Shown here piece by piece: positions 17,324 through 27,107 of a DNA stretch of 64,000 nt. Location: positions 5,024,437 to 5,088,436 of the forward strand of contig OX638355.1 in assembly GCA_951813285.1 (NCBI GenBank), read 5' to 3'. The position numbers were made by a program, and so were the translations under genes. Position 1 is the first letter of the stretch. Every line of letters begins with the position of its first letter. The stretch is from Terriglobia bacterium (GTDB lineage Bacteria; Acidobacteriota; Terriglobia; Versatilivoradales; Versatilivoraceae). The notes below the pieces were generated by a model. It saw nothing but the letters and a program-made list of their open reading frames with translations, ran no database searches and had not been told where the DNA came from.

Positions 17324-18399
17324 ATCAACGCCAGGGGAACCAGAAAGAAGGTCGTCGCCACGTAGATCAGGGGGACAAGTCTGGACTTGAGCGACCACTG
17401 TGCCAGCACCTCAGCCATGGTGATGGGAATTCGCCGGATCGGCCAGACCAGCACCACCCCGAACAGATTGACAAGCAGGTGGGCGAAGGCGACCGTCATT
17501 GCCGCCGGGTTGCCCGTCACCAGCGAGGCCAGCATGGCGGTAATGGTGGTTCCGATGTTGGCGCCCAGCGTAAAGGGAAAGATCTGCATCAACGACAGAA
17601 TGCCGGCGCCCGCCAGTGGGACCGCCAGGGATGTGGTGATCGAGCTGCTCTGAACGGCCACGGTCAACAGAACACCCAGAATCAGGGCTCTGAGGGCCGT
17701 CTTGAACAGCTTCTGGTTGAAGAAACTTTCGACCCTGCTGATGACGATGGATTTCAGGACCACCACCAGGTAACGCAGAGAAAGGAAAAGGAGGCCCACG
17801 GCGATCAGCAGCATCAGGGCGCCGGACTCCGAGGTTCCACGACCGATGATCTTCACGGCAGGCTCCACGATGGCCTTGATCGGATTGACCAGTTGCAGCC
17901 CTCCCGACTCCCTGAGTGCCTCGGTCAGCACGGACGAAGCGCGCCCCAGCACGTTGGTGAACAACTGCAAGGGGAAAAAGACTACCACCAGGATGAGATT
18001 GAAGAAGTCGTGGACCGTAGCCGCCGCAAAGGCCCGCCTGAATTCGTCAGGTCGAGCGATATGCCCCACCGAGACCAGCGTGTTGGTGACGCTGGTGCCC
18101 ACGTTGGAACCCAGGATGATGGGGATGGCCCCCTGAACATCCAGGGCTCCCCCGGCTACCAGTCCCACTGTCATGGCGGTAACGGTCGAGGAGCTTTGAA
18201 CCATGCTGGTGGCCAGCACTCCGATAAACAGGCCCAGAAACGGATTGGCGGTAGTGGCCAGCAGGCGCTCGGCAAATCCGTGACCGAAGAACTTGAAGGA
18301 TACCCCCATCAGGGAAATACTGAGAAAGAACACATATAGCAGCACCAGCAGCAGCAATACTCTCAGGATCGGGTTGGCGAGAAATCGTTGAAAGTTAAT
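17308..18399 (-). CDS. Na/Pi cotransporter family protein (possible ATT start)
   Basis: About 350-363 residues, membrane protein of the PNaS family. It has the two inverted-repeat signatures: VQSSSTVTAM with GSNVGTSVTN, and VQSSSITTS with GANIGTTITA. It should carry phosphate with Na+. The first conventional start is a TTG at 18357 inside the first hydrophobic run. Extending in frame, an ATT codon at 18399 sits 6 bases after a perfect GGAGGA and adds INFQRFLANPILR, a sensible cytoplasmic lead. I therefore place the start there, with less certainty than the gene itself. The gene converges on and overlaps the symporter by 16 bp. Confidence 0.82.
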   Translation of the reverse strand: MNFQRFLANPILRVLLLLVLLYVFFLSISLMGVSFKFFGHGFAERLLATTANPFLGLFIGVLATSMVQSSSTVTAMTVGLVAGGALDVQGAIPIILGSNVGTSVTNTLVSVGHIARPDEFRRAFAAATVHDFFNLILVVVFFPLQLFTNVLGRASSVLTEALRESGGLQLVNPIKAIVEPAVKIIGRGTSESGALMLLIAVGLLFLSLRYLVVVLKSIVISRVESFFNQKLFKTALRALILGVLLTVAVQSSSITTSLAVPLAGAGILSLMQIFPFTLGANIGTTITAMLASLVTGNPAAMTVAFAHLLVNLFGVVLVWPIRRIPITMAEVLAQWSLKSRLVPLIYVATTFFLVPLALIYFAG

Positions 18400-18437
18400 G
18401 GCGGTTCCTCCTCGCCCGTAGCTGGCTCGCGGCGGAG

Positions 18438-19166
18438 CTACTCAAGCACCTTGGACTCCGCCACCCGTCCTCCCTTGAAGCGTACCCTGAAACGCCCGTC
18501 TGCTCCCCCCGGCTTGCGCCTGAATTCATACACCTGAACGTTTCCCGCTTCCTGGGCAACCAGCCTGCCGTCTCCGATGGAGAGTGCGACCTGAGCAAAG
18601 GTCATGTCCGATGCCAACTCGTGGTCCCGGATGAGTCTCCAGGTATTCTCGCTCCAGTGCGAGTAGAGCTCTCGGGGGTCCTCGGCATAGAAGAACTGGT
18701 CCAAAACCATCTGGTAGAGCTGCCGTTTCCCGTCAAACGTACCGATGACGGTTCCCATGGCCACCCCTTCCTTCTCAAAGACGGCCAGGACCTGTCTGTC
18801 TCCCGACCGGCCCGGGGCGGGCTGCTCCACCACTTCTTTCACGACCAGCTCTTCCAGAGCAAGAAGCCGCCCTGCCCCACCTCCGGCGGCAGGTTTTCCG
18901 GTCCTGCCGACGGGGTAATAGGTCAACTGAAACCCCTTCTTCACCCAAATCGGCTTCCCCACCAAACGCTTGGCTTCCTCGAAGCCCGAGATGTAGAACC
19001 GCGGAAGCCGGACCAGATAATCCCGCTGGATCCTTTTGGAAGCTGTCTTATTGGGAGTGACAGGGCGGCTGCGGTCGTAAAGCATCCACCCCACGCGGAG
19101 ACCCAGCAGGGCCATCAGCACGGCTGCCCAGATAATCCTTTTCTTGGCACGTTTGGAGAGCTTCAT
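18438..19166 (-). CDS. Hypothetical single-pass membrane protein
   Basis: 242 residues with a lysine/arginine-rich N-terminus (KLSKRAKKR), one hydrophobic helix (IIWAAVLMALLGLRVGWML, about 11-29) and a large soluble part, so it is anchored with the C-terminal domain probably outside. The soluble part is mixed alpha/beta with no motif I recognise. A glycine/alanine-rich low-complexity piece (KPAAGGGAG) sits near residue 93. It is 38 bp upstream of the Na/Pi gene and in the same direction, so the two may share a transcript. Confidence 0.65.
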   Translation of the reverse strand: MKLSKRAKKRIIWAAVLMALLGLRVGWMLYDRSRPVTPNKTASKRIQRDYLVRLPRFYISGFEEAKRLVGKPIWVKKGFQLTYYPVGRTGKPAAGGGAGRLLALEELVVKEVVEQPAPGRSGDRQVLAVFEKEGVAMGTVIGTFDGKRQLYQMVLDQFFYAEDPRELYSHWSENTWRLIRDHELASDMTFAQVALSIGDGRLVAQEAGNVQVYEFRRKPGGADGRFRVRFKGGRVAESKVLE

Positions 19167-19355
19167 TTAATTGTCCTCTCGACTGAATCTGAACTGCCTT
19201 AGAATAAATTGGGTTCGTTCGGTTCTCCGACAGCGGGAGCCCAAACCGGCCGGCGATCGGCATGGCTGCCCGAGAAACCGGCGCCCCGGGAAGGAATCCT
19301 GTCCCGGGCTAAGCGCCTGGCTGTCGATTCACCCCATCCTCACCCCGGAGCGATC

Positions 19356-20324
19356 ATGAAGGCGGTTGTTTTTGATCGGAAGCTTGAAGTCGTAGAAGCG
19401 TCCAAGCCGGTATTCACCGGGGACGAAAGCCTGGTGCGCCTGGTCCAGGCGGGAATTTGCAACACCGATATTGAAATTACTCGAGGGTACTTCGGATTCA
19501 AGGGCGTGCCCGGCCACGAGTTCGTCGGCAGAGTCGAATCCTCCAGGACTCCGTCACTGGTGGGCGCCCGGGTGGTTGGAGAAATCAACGCCGCCTGCTC
19601 CCGGTGCGAGTTCTGCCGATCCGGTTGGGACAGACACTGTCCTCAGCGCTCGGTGCTGGGAATTCTGAATCGGGACGGCGCCTTTCGCGAGTACTTTACT
19701 CTTCCGGAACGGAATCTCCATCCAGTTCCCGACTCGGTCTCCGACGACGACGCGGTCTTCGTGGAACCGGTCGCCGCCGCCTGTGAGATTCTAGACCAAG
19801 TCAACATCCGAGCGCTGGAAAAGATCGCCGTCCTGGGAGACGGAAAGCTGGGACTGCTGATCGCCATGGTCCTGGCTCAGGCCAGGCGGGCCACCCACCC
19901 TCCCCTGACTCTGATCGGCAAGCATCCGGAGAAAATGCGCCTGGTTGAGGACCTGGGGGTCAGCACCCTCCAACTCCGCTCGGCCCAAACGGCAGCTCGC
20001 TCCTTCGAACTGGTGGTGGAAGCCACCGGCTCGCCCTCGGGACTGGACTTGGCCCTCAGACTCCTGAAACCGCGTGGCACGGTGGTCCTGAAGTCCACCT
20101 TTCATGGACGGCAGTCTTTCGATCCCGCCTCGGTGGTGGTGGACGAGCTCACCCTGTTGGGGTCTCGCTGTGGCCGTTTCGAACCGGCGCTCGATCTGCT
20201 GGTCCGCAAGCGCATCCACCCCAGCCGACTGATCCGGGATTCCCTGCCTCTGACCAAGGCGATTGAGGCATTTCGACTGGCTCAATCCCCCGGCGCGCTG
20301 AAAGTGCTGCTGCACCCGGGATGA
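19356..20324 (+). CDS. Zinc-dependent alcohol/threonine dehydrogenase-like protein (MDR family)
   Basis: From the ATG at 19356 (MKAVVFDRKLEVVE) the protein has 322 residues. C35, H54 and E55 (GHEFVG) form the catalytic zinc site, and C81, C84, C87 and C95 (CSRCEFCRSGWDRHC) the structural zinc site. A Rossmann fold for NAD(P) begins IAVLGDGKLGLL. The frame is open upstream to 19209, but those 49 residues are not MDR-like. Substrate unknown; the tail (SRLIRDSLPLTKAIEAF) is typical of sorbitol/threonine dehydrogenase relatives. Confidence 0.88.
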   Translation: MKAVVFDRKLEVVEASKPVFTGDESLVRLVQAGICNTDIEITRGYFGFKGVPGHEFVGRVESSRTPSLVGARVVGEINAACSRCEFCRSGWDRHCPQRSVLGILNRDGAFREYFTLPERNLHPVPDSVSDDDAVFVEPVAAACEILDQVNIRALEKIAVLGDGKLGLLIAMVLAQARRATHPPLTLIGKHPEKMRLVEDLGVSTLQLRSAQTAARSFELVVEATGSPSGLDLALRLLKPRGTVVLKSTFHGRQSFDPASVVVDELTLLGSRCGRFEPALDLLVRKRIHPSRLIRDSLPLTKAIEAFRLAQSPGALKVLLHPG

Positions 20325-20332
20325 GTGGATTA

Positions 20333-20360
20333 GTGGAGAGTGGAGAGTGGAGAGTGGAGA
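20333..20360. repeat. Heptanucleotide tandem repeat (GTGGAGA x4)
   Basis: Four perfect consecutive copies of GTGGAGA directly after the dehydrogenase stop, followed by GTT. Non-coding. Short arrays of this kind vary in copy number between strains. Confidence 0.9.
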
Positions 20361-20379
20361 GTTGTTAGCCGGGTCCCCG

Positions 20380-20525
20380 GCTTGCCGTGCGGATCATACG
20401 GGAGCGAAACAATTGGAAATCGACAATCCTGTCGTGACCCTGGTATCCCGTTGCGGTTAACCTCAACGCCTTAGTGGCCCTTGGTCGTCCTTCGTGGCCC
20501 TTTGTGGATAACTCTTTTTCCAATC
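20380..20525. repeat. Dispersed repeat, copy B
   Basis: Collinear with 13935-14090 (see copy A), including CCTCAACGCCTTAGTGGCCC and the closing GTGGATAACTCTTTTTC. A short reverse-complement piece of the same family (CCACGAAGGACGACGAAGGG) is present at about 30401-30422. It fills the gap between the dehydrogenase and carboxyltransferase genes. Confidence 0.7.
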
Positions 20526-20548
20526 TTTTCGGTCTCAGTTACTCCCCC

Positions 20549-22222
20549 TCAGGTCTGAAGCATCCCCAACTTGAAGGGGGGCGCCTCCGGATTGAGGGCG
20601 GCCACCTGGAGGCTCCGAATGAGCACCTCCCGGGTCCGGGCCGGATCGATCAGAGCATCCACCCACAGCCGGGCCGCTCCATAGCGAGGGTCGGCCTGCT
20701 GTTCAAAGGTCTCCCGAACCTCGGCCTCCAGTTCCCGGCGTTGCGCATCCGTCAACCCGGCTCCTTCCGGATTCTTCTGCGCGAGTCGGATATCGGTCAG
20801 CGTGCGGGCCGCCTGATCCCCGCCCATGACCCCGTAGCGGGCGCTGGGCCAGGCGTACAGGAACCTGGGCCCGTAGGCTTTGCCGCACATGGCGTAGTGC
20901 CCGGCTCCGAAGCTGCCGCCCAGGATCACCGTGATCTTGGGAACCACGCTGTTGGAGACCACGTTCACCATCCTGGCTCCTGCCTTGATGATGCCCCCAT
21001 GCTCGGCCTCCCGACCCACCATGAAGCCGTTGACGTCGTGTAGAAAAATGAGCGGGATGCCGTTCCGGTTGCAGTCCATCATGAAGCGCGCCGCCTTGTT
21101 GGCGCTCTCGGCATAGATCACGCCGCCGACTTCCAGCCGTCCGTCCTGCCTCTGCTGATGCTGTTTCTGATTAGCCACCAGGCCCACGGCAAACCCGCCC
21201 AACCGGGCGTATCCGGTGATCAGGGTCCGGCCGTACTCTTTCCGGTACTCGGTGAATCGGCTGTCGTCCACCAGGCGGGCAATCACCTCCCGCATCTCGT
21301 ATTCGTCGGCGGGATCGGCGGAGAAGACCCCGCCAAGCTCCGCCGGGTCATGGCGGGGCTCCACCGAGGGGCGGCAATCCGGACTGGAGCCCGCCCTGCG
21401 GCCCATCTTGTCCACCAGTTCGCGAATGCGGCCCAGGCAACTGAGATCGTCCTTTTCCCGGAAGTCGACGGTGCCGCTGAGGCCGGCGTGCACCGCGGCG
21501 CCGCCCAGTTCCTCGCTGGACACTTCCTGTCCGATGGCCGCCTTGACCAGAGCCGGTCCGGCAAGATAGAGTCCGCTCCCCTCGGTCATCAGCAGCTTGT
21601 CGCACATCACCGGCAGATAGGCTCCGCCGGCCACGCAGGAGCCCATGACGGCGGTGATCTGCGGAATCCCCCGGGCAGAGAGGACAGCGTTGTTGTAGAA
21701 GACCCGGCCAAAATCGTCGGTGTCGGGGAACACGTCCTCCTGCAGGGGCAGAAAAATGCCGGCGGAGTCCACCAGGTAGATGAGGGGCAGGCGGTTCTCC
21801 AGCGAGATCGTCTGTGCCCGCAGCACCTTCTTGGCGGTCATGGGAAAGAAGGAACCCGCCTTGACGGTGGCGTCATTGGCGATGACCATGAAGTGGCGCC
21901 CACAGACCTTGGCCATGCCCGTGATCACGCCGGCCGCAGAAGCGCCGCCCCACTCGGTGTACATCCGGTGGGCCGCGTAGATTCCCAACTCCAGGAAGGG
22001 GGGATCGGGATCGATGAGGTGTCGGATCCTCTCCCGAGCAGTCAGGCGTCCCTTGGCATGCTGCCTGCGTGCTGCCTCGGCTCCTCCCCCTTGGCGGATC
22101 CCGTCCTCGTCCCGGCGCATCCGGGCCACCAGCGCTTCCATCGCCCTGAGGCGCCGCTGATATTGCCGGCTGCGCCGGTCGACAGCGCTTTGAAACAACT
22201 CGGGAGAATCTGCCATCGTCAT
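20549..22222 (-). CDS. Acyl-CoA carboxylase carboxyltransferase (beta) subunit
   Basis: 557 residues from the ATG at 22222 (MTMADSPELFQS), which follows GAGGTGGTGG at a usable distance; a second ATG is two codons in. It has the two crotonase-like halves of biotin-dependent carboxyltransferases: AHRMYTEWGGASAAGVITGMAKVCGR in the N-terminal half, and FLHDVNGFMVGREAEHGGIIKAGARMV with GGSFGAGHYAMCGKAYGPRF in the C-terminal half. The closest named types are methylcrotonyl-, geranyl- or propionyl-CoA carboxylases. No biotin-carboxylase subunit is nearby, so the acyl substrate is open. Confidence 0.9.
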   Translation of the reverse strand: MTMADSPELFQSAVDRRSRQYQRRLRAMEALVARMRRDEDGIRQGGGAEAARRQHAKGRLTARERIRHLIDPDPPFLELGIYAAHRMYTEWGGASAAGVITGMAKVCGRHFMVIANDATVKAGSFFPMTAKKVLRAQTISLENRLPLIYLVDSAGIFLPLQEDVFPDTDDFGRVFYNNAVLSARGIPQITAVMGSCVAGGAYLPVMCDKLLMTEGSGLYLAGPALVKAAIGQEVSSEELGGAAVHAGLSGTVDFREKDDLSCLGRIRELVDKMGRRAGSSPDCRPSVEPRHDPAELGGVFSADPADEYEMREVIARLVDDSRFTEYRKEYGRTLITGYARLGGFAVGLVANQKQHQQRQDGRLEVGGVIYAESANKAARFMMDCNRNGIPLIFLHDVNGFMVGREAEHGGIIKAGARMVNVVSNSVVPKITVILGGSFGAGHYAMCGKAYGPRFLYAWPSARYGVMGGDQAARTLTDIRLAQKNPEGAGLTDAQRRELEAEVRETFEQQADPRYGAARLWVDALIDPARTREVLIRSLQVAALNPEAPPFKLGMLQT

Positions 22223-22334
22223 GGGTCCACCACCTCGAGGAAAGTTGCGACGTCCTGCGCAGGGGGAGACGGTGGGGGGCATCACGACCGGTCGCTCCAG
22301 CCAAGAGGCGCAGCCCGCATCTCCCTCCTGCCTC

Positions 22335-24329
22335 TCAGAGCAGGCTCAACTCCTTCTCCTTCAAAGCCTTTATCTGGTCTCGCAACCGGGCAGCGGCCTC
22401 GAATTCGAAATTCCGGGCCGCCTCCTTCATCCTGGCTTGCAGCTTGAGGATCTGGGCTTCGATTTCATCGGGAGAGGTCACCTCGACGACTTCCTGCTCC
22501 GGCGCCAGGTCCAGATAGTCCGCCTCGACCATGGCGATCAGGTGCATGTCGACCGGTTTCATAATCGATTCCGGGGTAATCCCGTGTTTCCGGTTGTAGC
22601 CAAGCTGCTTCTCCCGGCGCCGGTTGGTCTCATCCAGGGCCTGTCTCATGGACTCCGTCATCCGATCTGCGTAGAGAATGGCCCGGCCGCTCAGGTGGCG
22701 AGCGGCTCTCCCGATAGTTTGAATGAGAGAATCGCGGGACCTCAGAAAGCCTTCCTTGTCGGCATCCAGGATGGCGACCAGCGACACTTCCGGAAGGTCG
22801 AGCCCCTCGCGCAGCAGGTTGATTCCCACCAGCACGTCGAAATCTCCCAACCGCAGGCCTCGCAGGATCTTGATCCGCTCCAGCGTATCGATCTCCGAAT
22901 GCATGTAGCGGCAGCGTACGCCCACCTCTCGGTAGTATTCGGCCAGATCCTCGGCCATGCGCTTGGTCAGGGTGGTCACCAGCACTCTTTCCCGCCGTTT
23001 TTCCCGCAGTCGAATCTCGTGAAGTAGATCGTCCACCTGGGACCCGACGGGCCTCACCTCCACCGCGGGATCCACCAGCCCGGTGGGGCGAATGATCTGT
23101 TCCACCACAACGCCACTGGTCTTGGTCAGCTCGTAGGGCCCGGGAGTGGCCGAGACATAGATCGCCTGATTGAGGCGGCGTTCGAATTCCTCGAACTTGA
23201 GAGGACGGTTGTCCAGGGCCGAGGGCAGGCGAAAACCGAAGTCGACCAGGTTCTGCTTGCGGGAACGGTCCCCGGCATACATCCCTCGAACCTGGGGGAC
23301 GGACTGATGACTCTCGTCGATGAAGAACAGGTGGTCCTGAGGCAGGTAGTCCAGCAAGGTTGGTGGAGGCTGGCCGGGGCAGCGGCCCGAAAGATGGCGG
23401 GAGTAGTTCTCAATGCCGTGACAGAATCCGATTTCCTTCATCATCTCCAGGTCGAACAGGGTCCGCTGCTGAAGACGCTGGGCCTCCACCCACTTCCCCT
23501 CGGCTTCCAGCCGGGGACGCCACTGTTCCAACTCCTCCCTGATGGTCTCAATGGCCTTGAGCAAGGTGGGACGGGGCATGACGTAGTGGGACTTGGGGTA
23601 GATGGGAAGGCGCTCGTAGGAGAAGCGGATTTCGCCGCTGAGCGGGTCGATCTGAAACAGGGACTCGATTTCATCCCCGAACAGCTCGATGCGGTAGGCT
23701 TGATCGTCGTAAGCCGGAAAGACCTCGATGCGGTCCCCCCGGACACGGAAAGTGCCCCGGCGAAAATCGTCATCGCTGCGCTCATACTGGATCTCCACCA
23801 GCTTCTTCAGTATCTCCTCCCTGCTGACCCGCTGTCCCTTGGCCAGAAAGAGCAACATCCCGTAGTAGGCTTCCGGAGAACCGATGCCGTAGATGCAGCT
23901 GACGCTGGCCACAATGACGCAATCCCGCCGTTCGAACAGGGATCGGGTGGCCGACATGCGCATCTTGTCGATCTCGTCGTTGATGGTGGATTCTTTCTCG
24001 ATATAGGTGTCGGTAGCCGCAATGTAGGCTTCGGGTTGATAGTAGTCGTAGTAGCTGACGAAGTACTCCACGGCATTGTCCGGGAAAAAGCTGCGGAACT
24101 CCTGGCAGAGCTGCGCCGCCAGCGTCTTGTTGTGAGCCAGCACCAGAGCCGGGCGGTTCATCTGCTCTATGACCTTGGCCATGGTGTAGGTCTTGCCGGA
24201 ACCGGTGACCCCCAGCAAAACCTGGTGCGGCTCGCCGTCATCCAGTCCGCGAACCAATTCCCGGATCGCCTGGATCTGATCGCCCCTCGGTTGATACTGG
24301 GTCACCCGAAAGGGTTTTTGCGTCTCCAC
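22335..24329 (-). CDS. uvrB: Excinuclease ABC subunit B
   Basis: 664 residues. Walker A GVTGSGKT is at 40-47. The damage-probing beta-hairpin follows ([24 protein letters not shown]...), with INDEIDKMR next. The C-terminal UVR motif ([23 protein letters not shown]) contacts UvrC. It verifies damage delivered by UvrA and positions UvrC for incision. Monocistronic, with repeat DNA upstream. Confidence 0.97.
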   Translation of the reverse strand: METQKPFRVTQYQPRGDQIQAIRELVRGLDDGEPHQVLLGVTGSGKTYTMAKVIEQMNRPALVLAHNKTLAAQLCQEFRSFFPDNAVEYFVSYYDYYQPEAYIAATDTYIEKESTINDEIDKMRMSATRSLFERRDCVIVASVSCIYGIGSPEAYYGMLLFLAKGQRVSREEILKKLVEIQYERSDDDFRRGTFRVRGDRIEVFPAYDDQAYRIELFGDEIESLFQIDPLSGEIRFSYERLPIYPKSHYVMPRPTLLKAIETIREELEQWRPRLEAEGKWVEAQRLQQRTLFDLEMMKEIGFCHGIENYSRHLSGRCPGQPPPTLLDYLPQDHLFFIDESHQSVPQVRGMYAGDRSRKQNLVDFGFRLPSALDNRPLKFEEFERRLNQAIYVSATPGPYELTKTSGVVVEQIIRPTGLVDPAVEVRPVGSQVDDLLHEIRLREKRRERVLVTTLTKRMAEDLAEYYREVGVRCRYMHSEIDTLERIKILRGLRLGDFDVLVGINLLREGLDLPEVSLVAILDADKEGFLRSRDSLIQTIGRAARHLSGRAILYADRMTESMRQALDETNRRREKQLGYNRKHGITPESIMKPVDMHLIAMVEADYLDLAPEQEVVEVTSPDEIEAQILKLQARMKEAARNFEFEAAARLRDQIKALKEKELSLL

Positions 24330-24673
24330 CGCTGTCGCTCCACCTGGATCAAGAGTCTCCAGCCCGAGTGTATCACGCCTGAAATGAACTCCCGCGGGGC
24401 GCGCACTATCGGCTCGCGACCGGGTACACCCACGGCTAAGTGCCGCCGCCGCCTTCGCGGCTCAACCCTGGCACCAACCCTTTCCATGGGCTTACGCCCA
24501 CGGCTACCTGCTGCCGCGGCTACGCCGCTCTACAGGGATAGCCCGTAGGGGACGTTTTCTCAGACGACCCTCGCCAACCGCGGTTTCACCGCTCTCCCCG
24601 AACTCTCGACACTGCAAGGGGAAACGTGCTTTTTTTATTGGGAGAATGCCCCAAAGGACAGTCCAGAGTTTCC
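24330..24673. repeat. Intergenic repeat block, left part
   Basis: The uvrB upstream region has no gene. At about 24484-24533 lies an inverted copy of the GTAGCCGTGGGCGT..AGCCCATGG segment found in the 189-bp direct repeats to the right. At about 24555-24625 lies a segment related to 1860-1935. The whole 24400-25085 block looks like an accumulation site for one non-coding repeat family. Confidence 0.6.
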
Positions 24674-25083
24674 AGTCGAGCCGCGAATGCGGCGCCAGCA
24701 AATGCCGGTGAGCCCACGTGTGGCGCAGGGCAACGCAATGGCCTTTCTCACCTGCAAAAACGCATCTTGAGCCGGCCTCCCTGAGAGCCGCGTAGGCGGC
24801 GCCAGCACGTAGCCGTGGGCGTCAGCCCATGGGAAACGTGCATCGGAAACCTAACCGATTGGAGTCGAGCCGCGAATGCGGCGCCAGCAAATGCCGGTGA
24901 GCCCACGTGTGGCGCAGGGCAACGCAATGGCCTTTCTCACCTGCAAAAACGCATCTTGAGCCGGCTTCCCTGAGAGCCGCGTAGGCGGCGCCAACAGGTA
25001 GCCGTGGGCGTCAGCCCATGGGAAACATGCACCGGAAACGTAACGTACGGGAGTCGAGCCGCGTAGGCGGCGGCAGCAACCTT
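24674..25083. repeat. 189-bp direct repeats (two full copies plus a partial)
   Basis: Each unit begins AGTCGAGCCGCGAATGCGGC. Copy 1 is 24674-24862 and copy 2 is 24863-25051, exactly adjacent and differing at only a few positions. A third, partial copy starts at 25052 and dies out near 25083. Each unit holds GCGGCGCCAGCA twice and a GTAGCCGTGGGCGTCAGCCC segment. Non-coding. Confidence 0.9.
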
Positions 25084-25282
25084 CCATAGTGTTCGAGCTC
25101 AGATAGGTCGGGGCACCATCAGCACAGTCTGTATGTTGAAGGCACCCGAAAAACCGCTGCCTACGCTGACGAGAAACACTCTTCCAGCCAATGCCCGGTC
25201 CTCTGGTGAGAAATGCCGAAAGGCGATGGCTGATGCGATGGAGGGATGGACGCCGGGTTGTCAGGCCCCGGCGTGCCGGGGT

Positions 25283-26524
25283 CTATCCCTGATAGCGGCG
25301 GAACAAGAGGGTGGCGTTGGTGCCCCCGAAGCCGAAGGAATTGGAAAGCGCATACTCCAGCGGCTGTTTCCGCGCCTGGTTGGGCACATAGTCCAGGTCG
25401 CACTCGGGGTCGGGGTACTCGTAGTTGATGGTCGGAGGAACCGTTTGATGGTGGAGAGCCAAAACGGAAATCGCCCCCTCCAGGCCGCCGGCCGCCCCCA
25501 ACAGGTGGCCGGTCATGGACTTGGTGGAACTCACCAGCATCCGGTAGGCATGCCGGCCGAAGGCCAGCTTTATGGCCTTGGTCTCCAGCCGGTCGTTGAA
25601 GGGTGTGGAGGTGCCGTGAGCATTGATGTAGTCGACCTGTTCCGGCCGAATACCGGCATCCTGCACGGCGTTGTTCATGACCTGGCAGGCCCCTTGGCCG
25701 TCTCCCGAGGGCTGGGTGATGTGGTAGGCATCCCCGGACATGCCGTAACCCACAATCTCGGCATAGATGGTTGCGCCGCGGCGCTCGGCCCGCTGCAGCT
25801 CTTCCAGAACCAGGATTCCTGCGCCTTCTCCGATCACGAAACCGTCCCGATCGCGGTCGAAGGGCCGACAGGCCTTCTCAGGTTCTTCGTTCCGGGTGGA
25901 CAAGGCCCGCATGGAAGCGAATCCGCCCACGCTCATGGGAGTAATGGCGGCTTCCGACCCGCCGCAGAGCATGGCGTCGGCTTCCCCTCTGGCAATGATC
26001 CGGAACGAATCGCCAATGGCATGGGACCCCGAGGAGCAGGCGGTGCAGGTGGCCGTGTTGGGACCCTTGGCCCCGAACCGAATGGAGAGCTGCCCGGCCG
26101 CCAGATTGATAATGGACGAAGGGATGAAAAAAGGAGAGATCCGCTTGGGACCGCCTCGCAGCAGCGCGCTGTGTTCGCGCTCGATGGTGGAGAAGCCTCC
26201 GATCCCCGATCCGACATGGACTCCGAATCGGGGCGCCAGATCCGGCGTTACCTTCAGTCCCGACGACTCCATGGCAAAATCGGAGGCCGCCACCGCGTAC
26301 TGGATGAAAGGATCCATTTTCTTGACATCTTTTTTGGGAATCCAGTCAAGCGGATCGAATCCCTTGACCTCTCCAGCGAACTTTACGGCAAAGGCCTCCG
26401 TATCGAAGCGTGTGATGGGCTTGATACCGCCTTCTCCCGCGACCAGAGCGTCCCAGTTTTCCCGGGTTCCGATGGCCAGCGCAGATACCACGCCGATACC
26501 GGTAACTGCCACTCTTCGTTTCAA
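25283..26524 (-). CDS. fabF: 3-oxoacyl-[acyl-carrier-protein] synthase II
   Basis: 413 residues, condensing enzyme that elongates acyl-ACP with malonyl-ACP. The catalytic Cys is C163 (TCTACSSGSHAIG). The two histidines are H303 (NAHGTST) and H340 (SSTKSMTGH, with K335), the KAS I/II pattern rather than FabH. Last gene of the leftward fatty-acid cluster, 100 bp after acpP. Confidence 0.97.
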   Translation of the reverse strand: MKRRVAVTGIGVVSALAIGTRENWDALVAGEGGIKPITRFDTEAFAVKFAGEVKGFDPLDWIPKKDVKKMDPFIQYAVAASDFAMESSGLKVTPDLAPRFGVHVGSGIGGFSTIEREHSALLRGGPKRISPFFIPSSIINLAAGQLSIRFGAKGPNTATCTACSSGSHAIGDSFRIIARGEADAMLCGGSEAAITPMSVGGFASMRALSTRNEEPEKACRPFDRDRDGFVIGEGAGILVLEELQRAERRGATIYAEIVGYGMSGDAYHITQPSGDGQGACQVMNNAVQDAGIRPEQVDYINAHGTSTPFNDRLETKAIKLAFGRHAYRMLVSSTKSMTGHLLGAAGGLEGAISVLALHHQTVPPTINYEYPDPECDLDYVPNQARKQPLEYALSNSFGFGGTNATLLFRRYQG

Positions 26525-26624
26525 TGCCCCGTCCTCCCGCTACCGAACCGGCCGCCTGGCCACGTTCCCTCAACCGGCAAATGCGTCCGGTCGTCCAGCA
26601 GCGTTGCAGCCAAACTACAGGACA

Positions 26625-26870
26625 CTATCCCTTGGCGTGGGTCTCCACGTAGGCAATCGCGTCCTTGACCGTCTGGATCTTCTCTGCATCCTCGTCGGGA
26701 ATCTCGATTCCGAAACCCTCCTCGAAAGCCATGACCAGCTCCACTGTATCGAGGGAATCCGCGCCCAAGTCGTCCACAAAGGAAGCCGTGGAGGTCACTT
26801 CCGATTCGTCCACCCCCAGTTGTTCCACGATTATCTGTTTAACCTTGTCGTCCACGCCCGAATCTGCCAT
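26625..26870 (-). CDS. acpP: Acyl carrier protein
   Basis: Small acidic four-helix protein carrying phosphopantetheine on S39 in [10 protein letters not shown]. The ATG at 26870 is chosen because GAGGAGG lies 8 bases upstream; the ATG at 26876 has only 2 bases of spacing. That gives 81 residues, a normal size. The frame runs further up to 26990, but the added sequence is not ACP-like. It hands acyl intermediates to FabD, FabG and FabF encoded alongside. Confidence 0.97.
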   Translation of the reverse strand: MADSGVDDKVKQIIVEQLGVDESEVTSTASFVDDLGADSLDTVELVMAFEEGFGIEIPDEDAEKIQTVKDAIAYVETHAKG

Positions 26871-27107
26871 CCCCATATCCTCCTCGATTGAAATCGAATT
26901 TAAACTTTGTCTGCCAAATGACGCCCCAGCCCGTTGCGTTATTGCCGGCTCGGAGACTGCATGGCCCTGTCGGCAAAAAGGCGCCGCCACTTTCGGCCCC
27001 GCCGCAAAAAAGGCTCATGTTGCCATCAGCGTTCGAAAAAGGCAAGCGAACCGTTGGGGGCGCCATCCCCCCGGAACCGGCCTGCCAGAGACCCCGAAAC
27101 CGGGACC

